64,000 nt of DNA. Source: Archangium sp. Its GTDB lineage: Bacteria; Myxococcota; Myxococcia; Myxococcales; Myxococcaceae. The notes beneath the pieces are model-generated. The model was not told where the DNA came from. It did no database searches and saw only the letters and a program-made list of their open reading frames with translations. Both the position numbers and the translations under genes were made by a program. Below are positions 8,520 through 17,165 of the stretch, in pieces. The stretch spans positions 1 to 64,000 of the forward strand of contig JAUYRZ010000074.1 in assembly GCA_030695565.1 (NCBI GenBank). Reading direction: 5' to 3'. Every line of letters starts with the position of its first letter. Position 1 is the stretch's first letter.

Positions 8520-8918
8520 TCAGGGGGCCATCATCGCGCGCAGCTTTTCGGTGAGCGGCACCCGCACCGGGGTGCGCTGCCCGTCGATGCAGACCATCTC
8601 GATGCTCGCGTCGACCAGCAGCCGGCCATCGCTCTTGCGAATCGCCTTCTGGTCGAACACCACCCGGTACTCGCTCTCCAGCCGGGCCACGGAGTGGATC
8701 TCCACGATGTCGCCGAAGACCGCGCCTTCTTTGAACTGCTGCGTGGCCTTGTAGACGACGAAGCCCTTCTGCTCCTCGCGCCACATGCGCACCAGCTCAC
8801 CCGCGCCGAGCACGTGTTCCCGCGCCCGCTCGAAAAATCGCAGGTAGTTCGCGTGGTACACGACGCCGGAGAAGTCGGTGTCTTCGTAATAAATCTGCAC
8901 TTCGAACAGGTGGGCCAT
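8520..8918 (-). CDS. ybgC: YbgC-type acyl-CoA thioesterase (hotdog fold)
   Basis: This is a 132-residue single hotdog-fold protein. The N-terminal YYEDTDFSGVVYHANYLRFF is the 4-hydroxybenzoyl-CoA thioesterase/YbgC signature, with catalytic Asp15 and the conserved His22. The length is normal for the family. It hydrolyses acyl-CoA thioesters in the cytoplasm. In many proteobacteria ybgC stands with the tol-pal genes, but those are absent here. The only neighbour in the unit is the small zinc-ribbon gene. Confidence 0.92.
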   Translation of the reverse strand: MAHLFEVQIYYEDTDFSGVVYHANYLRFFERAREHVLGAGELVRMWREEQKGFVVYKATQQFKEGAVFGDIVEIHSVARLESEYRVVFDQKAIRKSDGRLLVDASIEMVCIDGQRTPVRVPLTEKLRAMMAP

Positions 8919-8966
8919 CGAGCCGACGCTCTAGCACCGGGCACACCGCTTGCTCGTCTCGTGAAC

Positions 8967-9146
8967 ATGAATTGGTTCCACGAAAGTGCCCAGATGAACT
9001 GGCTGGTGCTCTTCTGGATCGCGAGCTTCGTCTTCTTCCTGGCCGCGTTCTGGTTGATGAGCCGCTCGAACCAGCCGCGCAGAGCCAGGCGCCTGAGGCG
9101 CGACGACCTCGGTCACCCGGGAGGCACGCCGAAACCTTCGATGTGA
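8967..9146 (+). CDS. Small single-span membrane protein
   Basis: This 59-residue ORF has one strong hydrophobic helix (WLVLFWIASFVFFLAAFWLM). A basic stretch follows (RRARRLRRDD), which would keep the C-terminus in the cytoplasm. It is divergent from the thioesterase gene and stands 73 nt before the cysH start, on the same strand. No family was recognised. A second ATG at 8994 would give a shorter product. Confidence 0.45.
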   Translation: MNWFHESAQMNWLVLFWIASFVFFLAAFWLMSRSNQPRRARRLRRDDLGHPGGTPKPSM

Positions 9147-9155
9147 CGGGGCGGC

Positions 9156-9187
9156 TTGCGTTCGACAGGCTGTCCGCTATAACGGAC
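9156..9187 (+). promoter_or_regulatory. Putative promoter and operator of the sulfate-assimilation operon
   Basis: TTGCGT (9156-9161), 16 nt and TATAAC (9178-9183) resemble a housekeeping promoter 37 nt before the cysH ATG. A perfect inverted repeat, GTCCG-CTATAA-CGGAC (9172-9187), straddles the -10 box. A protein bound there would block RNA polymerase, so it may be an operator that answers sulfur status (inference). Confidence 0.45.
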
Positions 9188-9219
9188 GCCTGACCGATAT
9201 CACGGAACGCCTGCCCCCC

Positions 9220-9933
9220 ATGAACGCGCTTCACCCTGAACTGACCGCTCCTGCCCCATCTGCTCCAGCGGATGAAGTCCTCGTTTGGGCGGAAGCGCAC
9301 TTCGGAGAGCGCGCCGCCATCGCCTCCAGCTTCGGGCCGGAAGACGTGGTGCTGATCCACCTCGCCTCGATCCACTCGCCGAGCGTGCGCATCTTCACGC
9401 TCGATACGGGCCGGCTGCCGCCGGAGACCTACGAGCTCATCGGCGTGCTGCAAAGGCGCCTCGCCCTGCGCATCGAGACCTTCTTCCCCCAGCACGAACA
9501 GGTGGAGCAGTTGGTCAGCACCGGGGGCCACTTCTCCTTCCGCGAGAGCCTGGCAGCCCGGAAGGAGTGCTGCGCCATTCGCAAGGTCGAGCCGCTCCGT
9601 CGGGCCCTGGCGGGCCGCCGCGCGTGGATCACCGGGCTGCGGCGTGAACAGGCGAACACCCGCACCGCCGTCGAGTTGATCGAGCACGACACCACGCACG
9701 GGCTGGCCAAGTTGAACCCGCTCGCCAGCTGGAGCGCGGCGCAGGTCTGGGACTACCTGCGCGAGAACCACCTTCCGTACAACGCGCTTCACGATCGCGG
9801 CTACGCGTCGATCGGCTGTGCTCCCTGCACGCGGGCCATCAAGAGCCACGAGCCCGAACGCGCGGGGCGGTGGTGGTGGGAAAACGCGGACGCCAAAGAA
9901 TGTGGCCTGCACGTCACCGGCGGCGGGCTCTGA
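9220..9933 (+). CDS. cysH: Assimilatory adenylyl-sulfate (APS) reductase
   Basis: This 237-residue cytoplasmic enzyme reduces APS to sulfite and AMP using thioredoxin-type reductant. The adenylyl-binding loop reads AIASSFGPEDVVLIHL near residue 35. The four Cys residues that mark the [4Fe-4S] APS-reductase class are present: Cys117-Cys118 in KECCAIRKVEP, and Cys200-x-x-Cys203 in GCAPC. The conserved C-terminal RAGRWWWENADAKECGLH carries the redox Cys. Because these cluster cysteines are there, the enzyme should use APS rather than PAPS, so APS kinase is not required for the pathway. It is the first gene of the operon; the next gene begins 2 nt later. Confidence 0.95.
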   Translation: MNALHPELTAPAPSAPADEVLVWAEAHFGERAAIASSFGPEDVVLIHLASIHSPSVRIFTLDTGRLPPETYELIGVLQRRLALRIETFFPQHEQVEQLVSTGGHFSFRESLAARKECCAIRKVEPLRRALAGRRAWITGLRREQANTRTAVELIEHDTTHGLAKLNPLASWSAAQVWDYLRENHLPYNALHDRGYASIGCAPCTRAIKSHEPERAGRWWWENADAKECGLHVTGGGL

Positions 9934-9935
9934 CC

Positions 9936-10505
9936 ATGAAGGACTTTCCTGTCTGCTTCCGCCTGGAGGGACACCGCGTGCTCGTGGTCGGCGGGGGCGC
10001 GGTCGCAGAGGGGAAGATTCGCAGTCTCGTGGCCGCGGGCGCAGTGATTCGGGTCATCGCTCCTGAGGTGACAGGCTCGATCACTGCGCTCGCCGCCGCG
10101 GGGATGTTGGAGTTGCTCCAGCGACCCTTTCAAGCGGGCGACGTGGCGGGCCACCGGCTCGTCTTCACCGCCACCGATGATCGAAACGTCACGCAAGCAG
10201 CCGCGCTCGAAGCGAAGCAGGCCAACGTGTTCTTGAACGCAGCCGATGAACCTGACTTCTGCGACTTCACGCTGCCCTCCGTCGGGCGACAGGGACTCTT
10301 CACCGTCGCGGTATCGACCGATGGCGCTGCACCCGCCGTGGCCGCACGCGTGCGTCGTCGCTTGATGAAAGAGCTGTCGGTGGTCGATCTCGGCCGCGTG
10401 CGCCTGAGCGACACCTTGCGTCGTCACCTGAAGCGAACGCCTTTGCGGACGGCCGTGCTCCGCTGGGTCGCCACCTTCGCTTCGTCGTCGAGAGGCATCC
10501 CGTGA
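9936..10505 (+). CDS. Precorrin-2 dehydrogenase / sirohydrochlorin ferrochelatase (siroheme synthase N-domain)
   Basis: This 189-residue protein corresponds to the N-terminal half of CysG, or to Met8. It begins with the Rossmann motif VLVVGGGAVAEGK that binds NAD. LVFTATDDRNV and NAADEPDFCDFTLPS follow; the Asp in the second is the conserved catalytic residue region. It oxidises precorrin-2 and inserts iron to make siroheme, the prosthetic group of the CysI protein encoded downstream. It starts 2 nt after cysH and its stop overlaps the GTG of cobA (GTGA). Together with cobA it replaces a single full-length CysG. Confidence 0.92.
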   Translation: MKDFPVCFRLEGHRVLVVGGGAVAEGKIRSLVAAGAVIRVIAPEVTGSITALAAAGMLELLQRPFQAGDVAGHRLVFTATDDRNVTQAAALEAKQANVFLNAADEPDFCDFTLPSVGRQGLFTVAVSTDGAAPAVAARVRRRLMKELSVVDLGRVRLSDTLRRHLKRTPLRTAVLRWVATFASSSRGIP

Positions 10506-11278
10506 ATCGCAGCAAGCGAGTTGGAACCGTCTTCATCGTCGGCGCAGGTCCCGGAGATCCCCGGCTGCTCACCTTGCGCGCCGCGCAGCTGCTCTCGCAG
10601 GCCGACGTGGTGGTGCACGACCGGCTCATTCACCCCGACGTACTCGGCCACGCGAGGCGGGGCGCGCGGTTGATCTACGCGGGCAAAGAAGGCGGCGGGG
10701 AGTCGACCCGCCAGGACGACATTCACCGCGAGCTCATCGAACACGCGCGGCTCGGGCGCATGGTGGTGCGCCTCAAGGGCGGTGACCCGTTCGTGTTCGG
10801 GCGTGGTGGTGAAGAAGCATTGGCGCTCGCGGCCGCGGGTGTCCCCTGGGAAATCGTGCCCGGCGTCTCGAGTGGTGCAGCGGCCCCCGCTGCGGCTGGC
10901 ATTCCCGTCACCCTGCGCGGCATCGCGGCGTCGGTGACCTTTGCGACCGCGCACCTCGATACGGGTGAGCCTGATTGGAGACACCTCGCCTCCTCGCCGA
11001 CGCTGGTGCTGTTCATGGGCGTGACGCGACTGACTCAGGTGAGCGCCTCGCTGCAGGCCCATGGCCGCGCTGCAGGCAGCCTCGCTGCGGTGGTCGAAGC
11101 TGGAACGTGGGCTCATCAGCGGGTGATCGACGGCACGCTGGGCGACATCGCAGTGAAGGTGGCCGCTGCAGAACTCGGCTCGCCGGCTCTCCTGGTGGTG
11201 GGAGAAGTGGTGGGCGTTCGCCACGCGCTCGAGTCGTTCGTGAGTGAGCCCGTGCTCGCGCGGTTGGGCCAGTCATGA
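10502..11278 (+). CDS. cobA: Uroporphyrinogen-III C-methyltransferase
   Basis: This 258-residue SAM-dependent methyltransferase makes precorrin-2 from uroporphyrinogen III. The N-terminal [18 protein letters not shown] and the central [18 protein letters not shown] are the two diagnostic SUMT motifs. [19 protein letters not shown] is the third. It starts with a GTG embedded in the previous stop codon. Its product feeds the ferrochelatase encoded immediately upstream, so the pair supplies siroheme for sulfite reduction. Confidence 0.95.
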   Translation: MNRSKRVGTVFIVGAGPGDPRLLTLRAAQLLSQADVVVHDRLIHPDVLGHARRGARLIYAGKEGGGESTRQDDIHRELIEHARLGRMVVRLKGGDPFVFGRGGEEALALAAAGVPWEIVPGVSSGAAAPAAAGIPVTLRGIAASVTFATAHLDTGEPDWRHLASSPTLVLFMGVTRLTQVSASLQAHGRAAGSLAAVVEAGTWAHQRVIDGTLGDIAVKVAAAELGSPALLVVGEVVGVRHALESFVSEPVLARLGQS

Positions 11279-11360
11279 TCTGGGTCGCTTCACCTCGGCC
11301 AGCCGTCCGCTTCGCTCCCGTCTGTCTCGCGCAGCGTTCCGCTGCTACCGGTTCCGCTCA

Positions 11361-12269
11361 ATGACTCGTTCCCGTGATTCGCATCTGGCCCGGCTCGAGG
11401 CCGAGAGCATCTACATCCTCCGCGAGACGCTGGCCGAGTTCGCGAACCCGGTGCTGATGTACAGCATCGGCAAGGACTCCCAGGTGCTGCTGCACCTCGC
11501 GCGCAAGGCGTTCCACCCCGCGCCGGTGCCCTTCCCGCTGCTGCACATCGACACCACGTGGAAGTTCCGCGAGATGTACGCGTTCCGCGACCGGTTCGTG
11601 GCGCAGCACGGGCTCAAGCTCATCGTGCATCGCAACGAACGCGCGCTGGCCGAAGGCATCAACCCGTTCGACCACGGCAGCCAGAAGTACACCCACGCGA
11701 TGAAGACGCAGGGGTTGCTCGACGCGCTCGCGCTCCATGGCTTCGATGCGGCGCTGGGTGGTGCCCGGCGTGACGAAGAGAAGTCGCGCGCGAAAGAGCG
11801 GGTGTTCTCGTTCCGCGATCGCAATGGCCAGTGGGAACCGCGCCGCCAACGCCCGGAGTTGTGGTCGCTCTTCAACGGCCGCATCGACGCCGGCGAGAGC
11901 ATGCGCGTGTTCCCGCTCTCGAACTGGACCGAGTTCGACGTGTGGAACTACATCCTGGAAGAGCGCATCCCCGTGGTGCCCTTGTACTTCGCGGCCGAGC
12001 GGCCGGTGGTCGAGCGCAACGGCATGCTGTTGATGGTCGACGACGAGCGCATGCGCCTGCTGCCCGGTGAAGTGCCGAAGCCGCGCCGGGTGCGCTTCCG
12101 CACGCTGGGCTGCTACCCGCTCAGTGGCGCCGTCGAGTCGAGCGCCACCACCCTCGAGACGATCATCGAAGAGATGCGCGGCGCGCGCGTGTCGGAGCGC
12201 CAGGGCCGGATGATCGATCACGACGAAGAAGGTTCGATGGAGTCGAAGAAACGAGAGGGCTACTTCTGA
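11361..12269 (+). CDS. cysD: Sulfate adenylyltransferase subunit 2
   Basis: This 302-residue subunit of ATP sulfurylase catalyses adenylation of sulfate to APS with the GTPase subunit CysN. The PP-loop appears as [19 protein letters not shown] (usual motif SGGKDS, here SIGKDS as in CysD proteins). [28 protein letters not shown] and the C-terminal [22 protein letters not shown] are standard. The ATG at 11361 was chosen over a longer frame that overlaps cobA. The 82 nt after cobA hold no gene. Its TGA overlaps the ATG of the next gene (TGATG). Confidence 0.96.
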   Translation: MTRSRDSHLARLEAESIYILRETLAEFANPVLMYSIGKDSQVLLHLARKAFHPAPVPFPLLHIDTTWKFREMYAFRDRFVAQHGLKLIVHRNERALAEGINPFDHGSQKYTHAMKTQGLLDALALHGFDAALGGARRDEEKSRAKERVFSFRDRNGQWEPRRQRPELWSLFNGRIDAGESMRVFPLSNWTEFDVWNYILEERIPVVPLYFAAERPVVERNGMLLMVDDERMRLLPGEVPKPRRVRFRTLGCYPLSGAVESSATTLETIIEEMRGARVSERQGRMIDHDEEGSMESKKREGYF

Positions 12270-15200
12270 TGACGGCCCTGCCCCTCAAACCGCTCCTGCG
12301 CCTCGCGGTGGTCGGCTCGGTCGACGACGGCAAGAGCACGCTCATCGGCCGGCTGCTCTACGAATGCGACGCGTTGTTCGACGATCAGATCGCCTCGGTG
12401 AAGAAGGCGACCTCGAAACGCGCAGCGGATACTGGCGAGCTCGACTTCTCGCTCTTCACCGATGGCCTGCTCGCCGAGCGTGAGCAGGGCATCACCTTCG
12501 ACGTGGCGTACCGGTACTTCTCCACCAACCGGCGCACCATCATCGTCGCCGACACCCCGGGGCACGTTCAGTACACGCGCAACATGGCGACCGGCGCATC
12601 GACGGCCGACGCCGCGGTGATCCTGATCGACGCACGCCTCGGCGTGCTGCCGCAGACCCGCCGCCACGCGTACATCGCCTCGCTGCTTCGGGTGCCGTAC
12701 CTCGCGGTGGCCGTGAACAAGATGGACCTGGTCGACTTCGACCCCGCCACCTTCACGCGCATCGGCGCGGAGCTGCTCGCCTTCACCAGCACGCTCGGCT
12801 TCAAGGAAGTGCGCCTCTTCCCGGTGAGCGCGCGCTCAGGCGACAACCTCACCCAGTTCAGCCAGAAGACCCCGTGGCATCAGGGCGGCACGTTGCTGGG
12901 CTGGCTCGAGTCGTTGCCGCACGAAGAGCAGATCGTCGATGCGCCGCTGCGTTTCCCGGTGCAGACCGTGCTGCGACCTCATCTCGACTACCGCGCCTTC
13001 GCAGGCCAGGTGGCGAGCGGTGAGGTGAAGGTCGGTGACGAGCTGGTGGCGCTGCCGTCAGGTGCACGCTCGATCGTCACGGGCATCGATACGTTCGACG
13101 GCGAGCTGACTTCAGCCTCGGCGCCCGCTTCGGTGGCCATTCGCTTGAAGCACGACATCGATCTCTCGCGCGGTGACGTGCTGGTGCACCCGGCGCGGCT
13201 GCCGCTGTCGTTGCAGCACTTCGAAGCGAACCTGGTGTGGTTCGGCGAGAAGTCGCTCGAGGTCGGCCGCCGGTACCTCATCAAGCACACCACCCGCACC
13301 GTCTCTGCGCAGGTGGACCGGGTGATCTCGCGCAAGGAGCTGGAGGATCTCTCCGACGCGCCCGCGGAGACGCTCGCGCTCAACGACATCGGCCGGGTTC
13401 GCATCACCAGCCGCAGGCCGCTGCTCGGCGATCGCTACGTCGATGACCGGCGCACCGGTGCCTTCATCGTCATCGATCCGCTCACCAACGACACCGTCGC
13501 CACCGGGATGATTCTCGGGCCGAGCGCGGATCAGTCGGCGGTCGTGGGTGGTTCGACAATCTCATCCGAGCAGCGCAAGTCGCGCCTCGGCCACCCGGGC
13601 GCGATCGTGCTGGCGCCTTCAGAAGCAGACGCGGTGGCGCTCGAACGGCAGCTCTTCGAAGCCGGTGTGGTCGCGTCGTTGGCGCGTGATGGAGCCGTCG
13701 CCGTCGCGCTCGCCGAAGCGGGACTCTGCGCGATTGCCTGGGCGGGGACACCTCAAGCGCGCCGCACCATCGGCGATCACGCGCGCGATGCAGGCGTCAC
13801 GTTCCGCCAGCTCGACGCGAAGGCAGACACGGCGGCGCTGTTGGGGTTGCTCCTCCCGCCGAAGCTCGAGCAACCTGCGAGCGGCGATCGCGTGACGATT
13901 CTGTACGGCTCGCAGACGGGAAACAGCCGGGCCCTCGCCGAACGTCTGCACCAGCAGCTCGAGGCCGCGGGCGTCGAGGCGCGGGTGTTGCGTACCGGCG
14001 AGTACCCGGTTCGTGAGCTGGCCAGAGAGACCTTGCTGTACGTGGTGATCAGCACCCAGGGTGACGGTGATCCACCGGACGACGCGAAGAGCTTCGTCGA
14101 CTTCGTAGTCGGCAAACGCGCACCGCAGCTGCCGCAACTTCAGTTCGGCGTGCTCGGGCTGGGTGACACCAGCTACACGAAGTTCTGCGAGATCGGCCGC
14201 GTGCTCGACGCGCGGTTCGCAGCCCTGGGCGCCACGCGCGTCGTCGATGCGGGCGAGTGCGACGTCGACTTCGAGACCGTCGGTGCTCCCTGGGTCGTTC
14301 GTGCGTTGACGCATGCGCAGAAGCGCCCGGGCACGGTGACGGCCACGAAGGTTCACGTCACGAAGGCGATCGAGCCCCGCTTCCATCGTGAGGCTCCGTT
14401 CGCCGCGGAGATCTACGTCAACCAACGCATCGTCAGCCGCGACGCGCTCAAAGACGTGCGGCACCTCGAAGTGTCGCTCGGCGCATCCGGTCTGACCTAC
14501 GAGCCGGGCGACTCCCTGGGGATTTGGCCGCGCAACGCGCCGGAGCTGGTGAAGGCCGTGCTCTCCACGCAGCACTTCGATGCCGACCTGCAGCTCAGCC
14601 GCGATGAACAACGGCATCCGCTGAGCACGTGGCTCGCGTCGAAGCTCGAGCTCACCCGGCTCACCAAGCCCTTCCTCGTCGCGCATGCGGCGCTGGCGAA
14701 GAGCGCCGAGCTCGACCACGCCATCGGGACCGAGGAGCTGCGAGAGCTGCTCGACACCCATCAAGTCATCGACGTGCTGCGCCGCTATCCCGCTGCGTGG
14801 GAACCCGAGGCGTTCGTTCACGCGCTGCGCAAGATGTCGCCGCGGCTGTATTCGATCGCCTCGAGTCAGAAGCGCGTTGGCGCGGAGGCGCACCTCACCG
14901 TCGCGCACGTCGCGTACCAGGCGTTCGGCGATGCGCACTTCGGGGCGGCTTCTCATCACCTCGCCACCCGGGCCGTGGAAGATCTGGTGCCCGTGTTCGT
15001 GGAGTCCAACCCGCGCTTCCGCGTGCCGGCCGACCCTTCACGTGACTGCATCATGATCGGCCCGGGGACCGGTGTGGCGCCGTTCCGCGCGTTCGTGCAG
15101 GAGCGCGCCGAGGTCGGAGCCAAGGGCCGCAACTGGCTCTTCTTCGGTGAACAACACTTCCGCGCGCAGTTCCTCTACCAGGTGGAGTGGCAGGAGGCGC

Positions 15201-15484
15201 TCAAGCGCGGCCACCTCTCCCGGCTGTCGCTCGCGTTCTCGCGTGACCAGGCGCAGAAGATCTACGTGCAGCACCGCATGCGCGAGGCAGGCAAGGACCT
15301 CTTCGCGTGGCTCGAAGGCGGCGCTCATCTCTCTGTCTGCGGCGAAGCGACGCGCATGGCCAACGACGTCAACGAAGCGCTGCTGGCGATCGTGGAAGAG
15401 CACGGTGGCAAGAGCCGCGAAGACGCCGAAGCGTACGTGGCCCAGCTGCGCGACTCACAGCGCTATCAGCGCGATGTCTATTGA
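12269..15484 (+). CDS. cysN-cysJ: Fusion of ATP-sulfurylase GTPase subunit (CysN) and sulfite reductase flavoprotein (CysJ)
   Basis: This 1071-residue protein joins two enzymes of the pathway. Residues 1 to about 435 are CysN: P-loop GSVDDGKST (16-24), DTPGH (about 95-99) and NKMD (about 150), followed by EF-Tu-like beta domains. About residues 436-538 form a spacer that starts RLGHPGAIVLA. It may be a relic of the CysC kinase often fused to CysN, but it has no P-loop. Residues 541-685 are an FMN flavodoxin domain (LYGSQTGNSRALAERL, STQGDGDPPDDA). The rest is a CysJ-type FAD/NADPH reductase: RLYSIASS near 859, GPGTGVAPFRAF near 931, CGEATRMANDV near 1024, and the terminal QRYQRDVY. The reading frame is uninterrupted. 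The product should help make APS and also pass NADPH electrons to CysI, encoded 6 nt downstream. Confidence 0.93.
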   Translation: MTALPLKPLLRLAVVGSVDDGKSTLIGRLLYECDALFDDQIASVKKATSKRAADTGELDFSLFTDGLLAEREQGITFDVAYRYFSTNRRTIIVADTPGHVQYTRNMATGASTADAAVILIDARLGVLPQTRRHAYIASLLRVPYLAVAVNKMDLVDFDPATFTRIGAELLAFTSTLGFKEVRLFPVSARSGDNLTQFSQKTPWHQGGTLLGWLESLPHEEQIVDAPLRFPVQTVLRPHLDYRAFAGQVASGEVKVGDELVALPSGARSIVTGIDTFDGELTSASAPASVAIRLKHDIDLSRGDVLVHPARLPLSLQHFEANLVWFGEKSLEVGRRYLIKHTTRTVSAQVDRVISRKELEDLSDAPAETLALNDIGRVRITSRRPLLGDRYVDDRRTGAFIVIDPLTNDTVATGMILGPSADQSAVVGGSTISSEQRKSRLGHPGAIVLAPSEADAVALERQLFEAGVVASLARDGAVAVALAEAGLCAIAWAGTPQARRTIGDHARDAGVTFRQLDAKADTAALLGLLLPPKLEQPASGDRVTILYGSQTGNSRALAERLHQQLEAAGVEARVLRTGEYPVRELARETLLYVVISTQGDGDPPDDAKSFVDFVVGKRAPQLPQLQFGVLGLGDTSYTKFCEIGRVLDARFAALGATRVVDAGECDVDFETVGAPWVVRALTHAQKRPGTVTATKVHVTKAIEPRFHREAPFAAEIYVNQRIVSRDALKDVRHLEVSLGASGLTYEPGDSLGIWPRNAPELVKAVLSTQHFDADLQLSRDEQRHPLSTWLASKLELTRLTKPFLVAHAALAKSAELDHAIGTEELRELLDTHQVIDVLRRYPAAWEPEAFVHALRKMSPRLYSIASSQKRVGAEAHLTVAHVAYQAFGDAHFGAASHHLATRAVEDLVPVFVESNPRFRVPADPSRDCIMIGPGTGVAPFRAFVQERAEVGAKGRNWLFFGEQHFRAQFLYQVEWQEALKRGHLSRLSLAFSRDQAQKIYVQHRMREAGKDLFAWLEGGAHLSVCGEATRMANDVNEALLAIVEEHGGKSREDAEAYVAQLRDSQRYQRDVY

Positions 15485-15490
15485 GGGTGC

Positions 15491-17128
15491 ATGACTGACA
15501 AGAAGCCGCTGACCGAAGTCGAGAAGGTGAAGGCCGCGAGCCACCTGCTGCGCGGCACCATCGCGCAGAGCTTCGAGGTGCCTGAGACGCTGGGCATCCC
15601 CCCCAGCGATGGGCACTTGATGAAGTTTCACGGCAGCTACCTGCAAGACGACCGTGACCTTCGCGACGAACGCGCGCAGCAGAAGCTGGAGCCCGCGTAC
15701 TCGTTCATGCTCCGCACCCGGCTGCCCGGCGGCGTGTGCAGCCCCACGCAGTGGCTCGCGATGGATGCGATCTCGCAGAAGCTCGCCAATGGAACGTTGC
15801 GGCTCACCACCCGGCAGGCCTTTCAGCTCCACGGCATCCTGCGCGGAGACATGAAGGGCGTCATCGGTGAGATGCAGCAGGTGATGCTCGACAGCATCGC
15901 GGCCTGCGGTGACGTGAACCGCAACGTGATGTGCAACCCCAACCCGGTCGACTCGAGCCTGCACCACGAGGCCTCCCAGTGGGCGGTGCGGCTCTCGGAG
16001 CACCTGCTCCCGAAGTCGCGCGCGTACTACGAGCTGTGGCTCGATGGAGAGAAGGTGTCGGGCGGTGAAGAGGAGCCGCTCTACGGCGCGACGTACCTCC
16101 CGCGGAAGTTCAAGGTCGGCCTCGCGATTCCGCCGCACAACGACGTCGACGTCTTCTCGCAAGACCTCGGCTTCATCGCGATCATCGAAGCGGGCCAGCT
16201 GGCGGGCTTCAACGTGACCGTGGGTGGCGGCATGGGCGCGTCACATGGTGATCCGGCCACCTTTCCCCGGCTGGGTGATGTGATCGGCTTCGTCACTCCG
16301 GAGCAGGTGTTGGAGGCGGCGGCGGGCGTGCTCACCGTGCAGCGCGACTTCGGCGATCGCACCAATCGAAAACACGCGCGGCTCAAGTACACCATCGCGG
16401 ATCGCGGCATCGCGTGGTTCGTGAAGGAGCTGGAGGCGCGGCTCAGCTTCACGCTCGGCCCAGCGCGCGCGTTTGCGTTCGACCATTCAGGCGACACGTT
16501 CGGGTGGAAGGAAGGTCACGACGGGCGGTGGCATCTGACCTTGCACGTCGAGAGCGGCCGGCTCGCGGGTCAGGCGCTGGTGGGGCTGAGGGAGATCGCT
16601 CGGGTGCATCAGGGCGACTTCCGGCTCACCTCGAACCAGAACTTGATCATCGCGTCGGTGCCCGCCGGTGAGCGTGCGGCGATCGATTCGTTGGTGAAGC
16701 AGCACGGGCTCGATGGGTATGCGCGTGCGACGCCGCTCAAGCAGAGAGCCTTGGCGTGCGTGGCCATGCCCACCTGCGGGCTCGCGATGGCCGAGGCCGA
16801 ACGCTACCTGCCGGCGCTCACCGAGAAGGTCGAGGAGCTGCTCAGCAAGTTCGGGCTCGAAGAAGAGCCCATCTCGATGCGCATCACCGGCTGTCCGAAT
16901 GGATGCGCTCGGCCGTACCTGGCGGAGATCGCCTTGGTCGGCAAGGCGCCGGGCCGGTACGCGCTGTACCTGGGTGGTGACTTGAAGGGTCAGCGGCTCA
17001 ATCGGCTGGTCGAGGAGAACGTCGACGAAGCCGGAGTGATGGCGACGCTCGAGCCCTTGTTCGCGGCGTACGCCAGGTCCAGGCAGCCTCAGGAACCCTT
17101 CGGAGACTTCTTCGTCCGCACCGCCTGA
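15491..17128 (+). CDS. cysI: Sulfite reductase hemoprotein beta-component
   Basis: This 545-residue siroheme/[4Fe-4S] enzyme reduces sulfite to sulfide with six electrons. Ferredoxin-like and nitrite/sulfite-reductase repeats are visible: RLTTRQAFQLHGI and the related RLTSNQNLIIASV. The four cluster ligands are Cys423 and Cys429 (ACVAMPTCGLAMAEAER) and Cys468 and Cys472 (CPNGC), in the usual C-x5-C ... C-x3-C pattern. TGCPNGCARPYLAEI is the siroheme-site signature. Electrons should come from the CysJ part of the preceding protein. This is the last gene of the operon. Confidence 0.96.
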   Translation: MTDKKPLTEVEKVKAASHLLRGTIAQSFEVPETLGIPPSDGHLMKFHGSYLQDDRDLRDERAQQKLEPAYSFMLRTRLPGGVCSPTQWLAMDAISQKLANGTLRLTTRQAFQLHGILRGDMKGVIGEMQQVMLDSIAACGDVNRNVMCNPNPVDSSLHHEASQWAVRLSEHLLPKSRAYYELWLDGEKVSGGEEEPLYGATYLPRKFKVGLAIPPHNDVDVFSQDLGFIAIIEAGQLAGFNVTVGGGMGASHGDPATFPRLGDVIGFVTPEQVLEAAAGVLTVQRDFGDRTNRKHARLKYTIADRGIAWFVKELEARLSFTLGPARAFAFDHSGDTFGWKEGHDGRWHLTLHVESGRLAGQALVGLREIARVHQGDFRLTSNQNLIIASVPAGERAAIDSLVKQHGLDGYARATPLKQRALACVAMPTCGLAMAEAERYLPALTEKVEELLSKFGLEEEPISMRITGCPNGCARPYLAEIALVGKAPGRYALYLGGDLKGQRLNRLVEENVDEAGVMATLEPLFAAYARSRQPQEPFGDFFVRTA

Positions 17129-17129
17129 T

Positions 17130-17165
17130 CTCCCTCGCCCTGCAAAGCGGGGAGCGGGTCGGGGG
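17130..17165. repeat. Decayed copy of the dispersed GC palindrome between cysI and the dipeptidase gene
   Basis: CTCCCTCGCCC, a TGCAAAGC loop and GGGGAGCGGG resemble the better-preserved copies elsewhere in the window, but with two mismatches in the stem. It sits between convergent genes and could still terminate transcription weakly. Confidence 0.5.
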
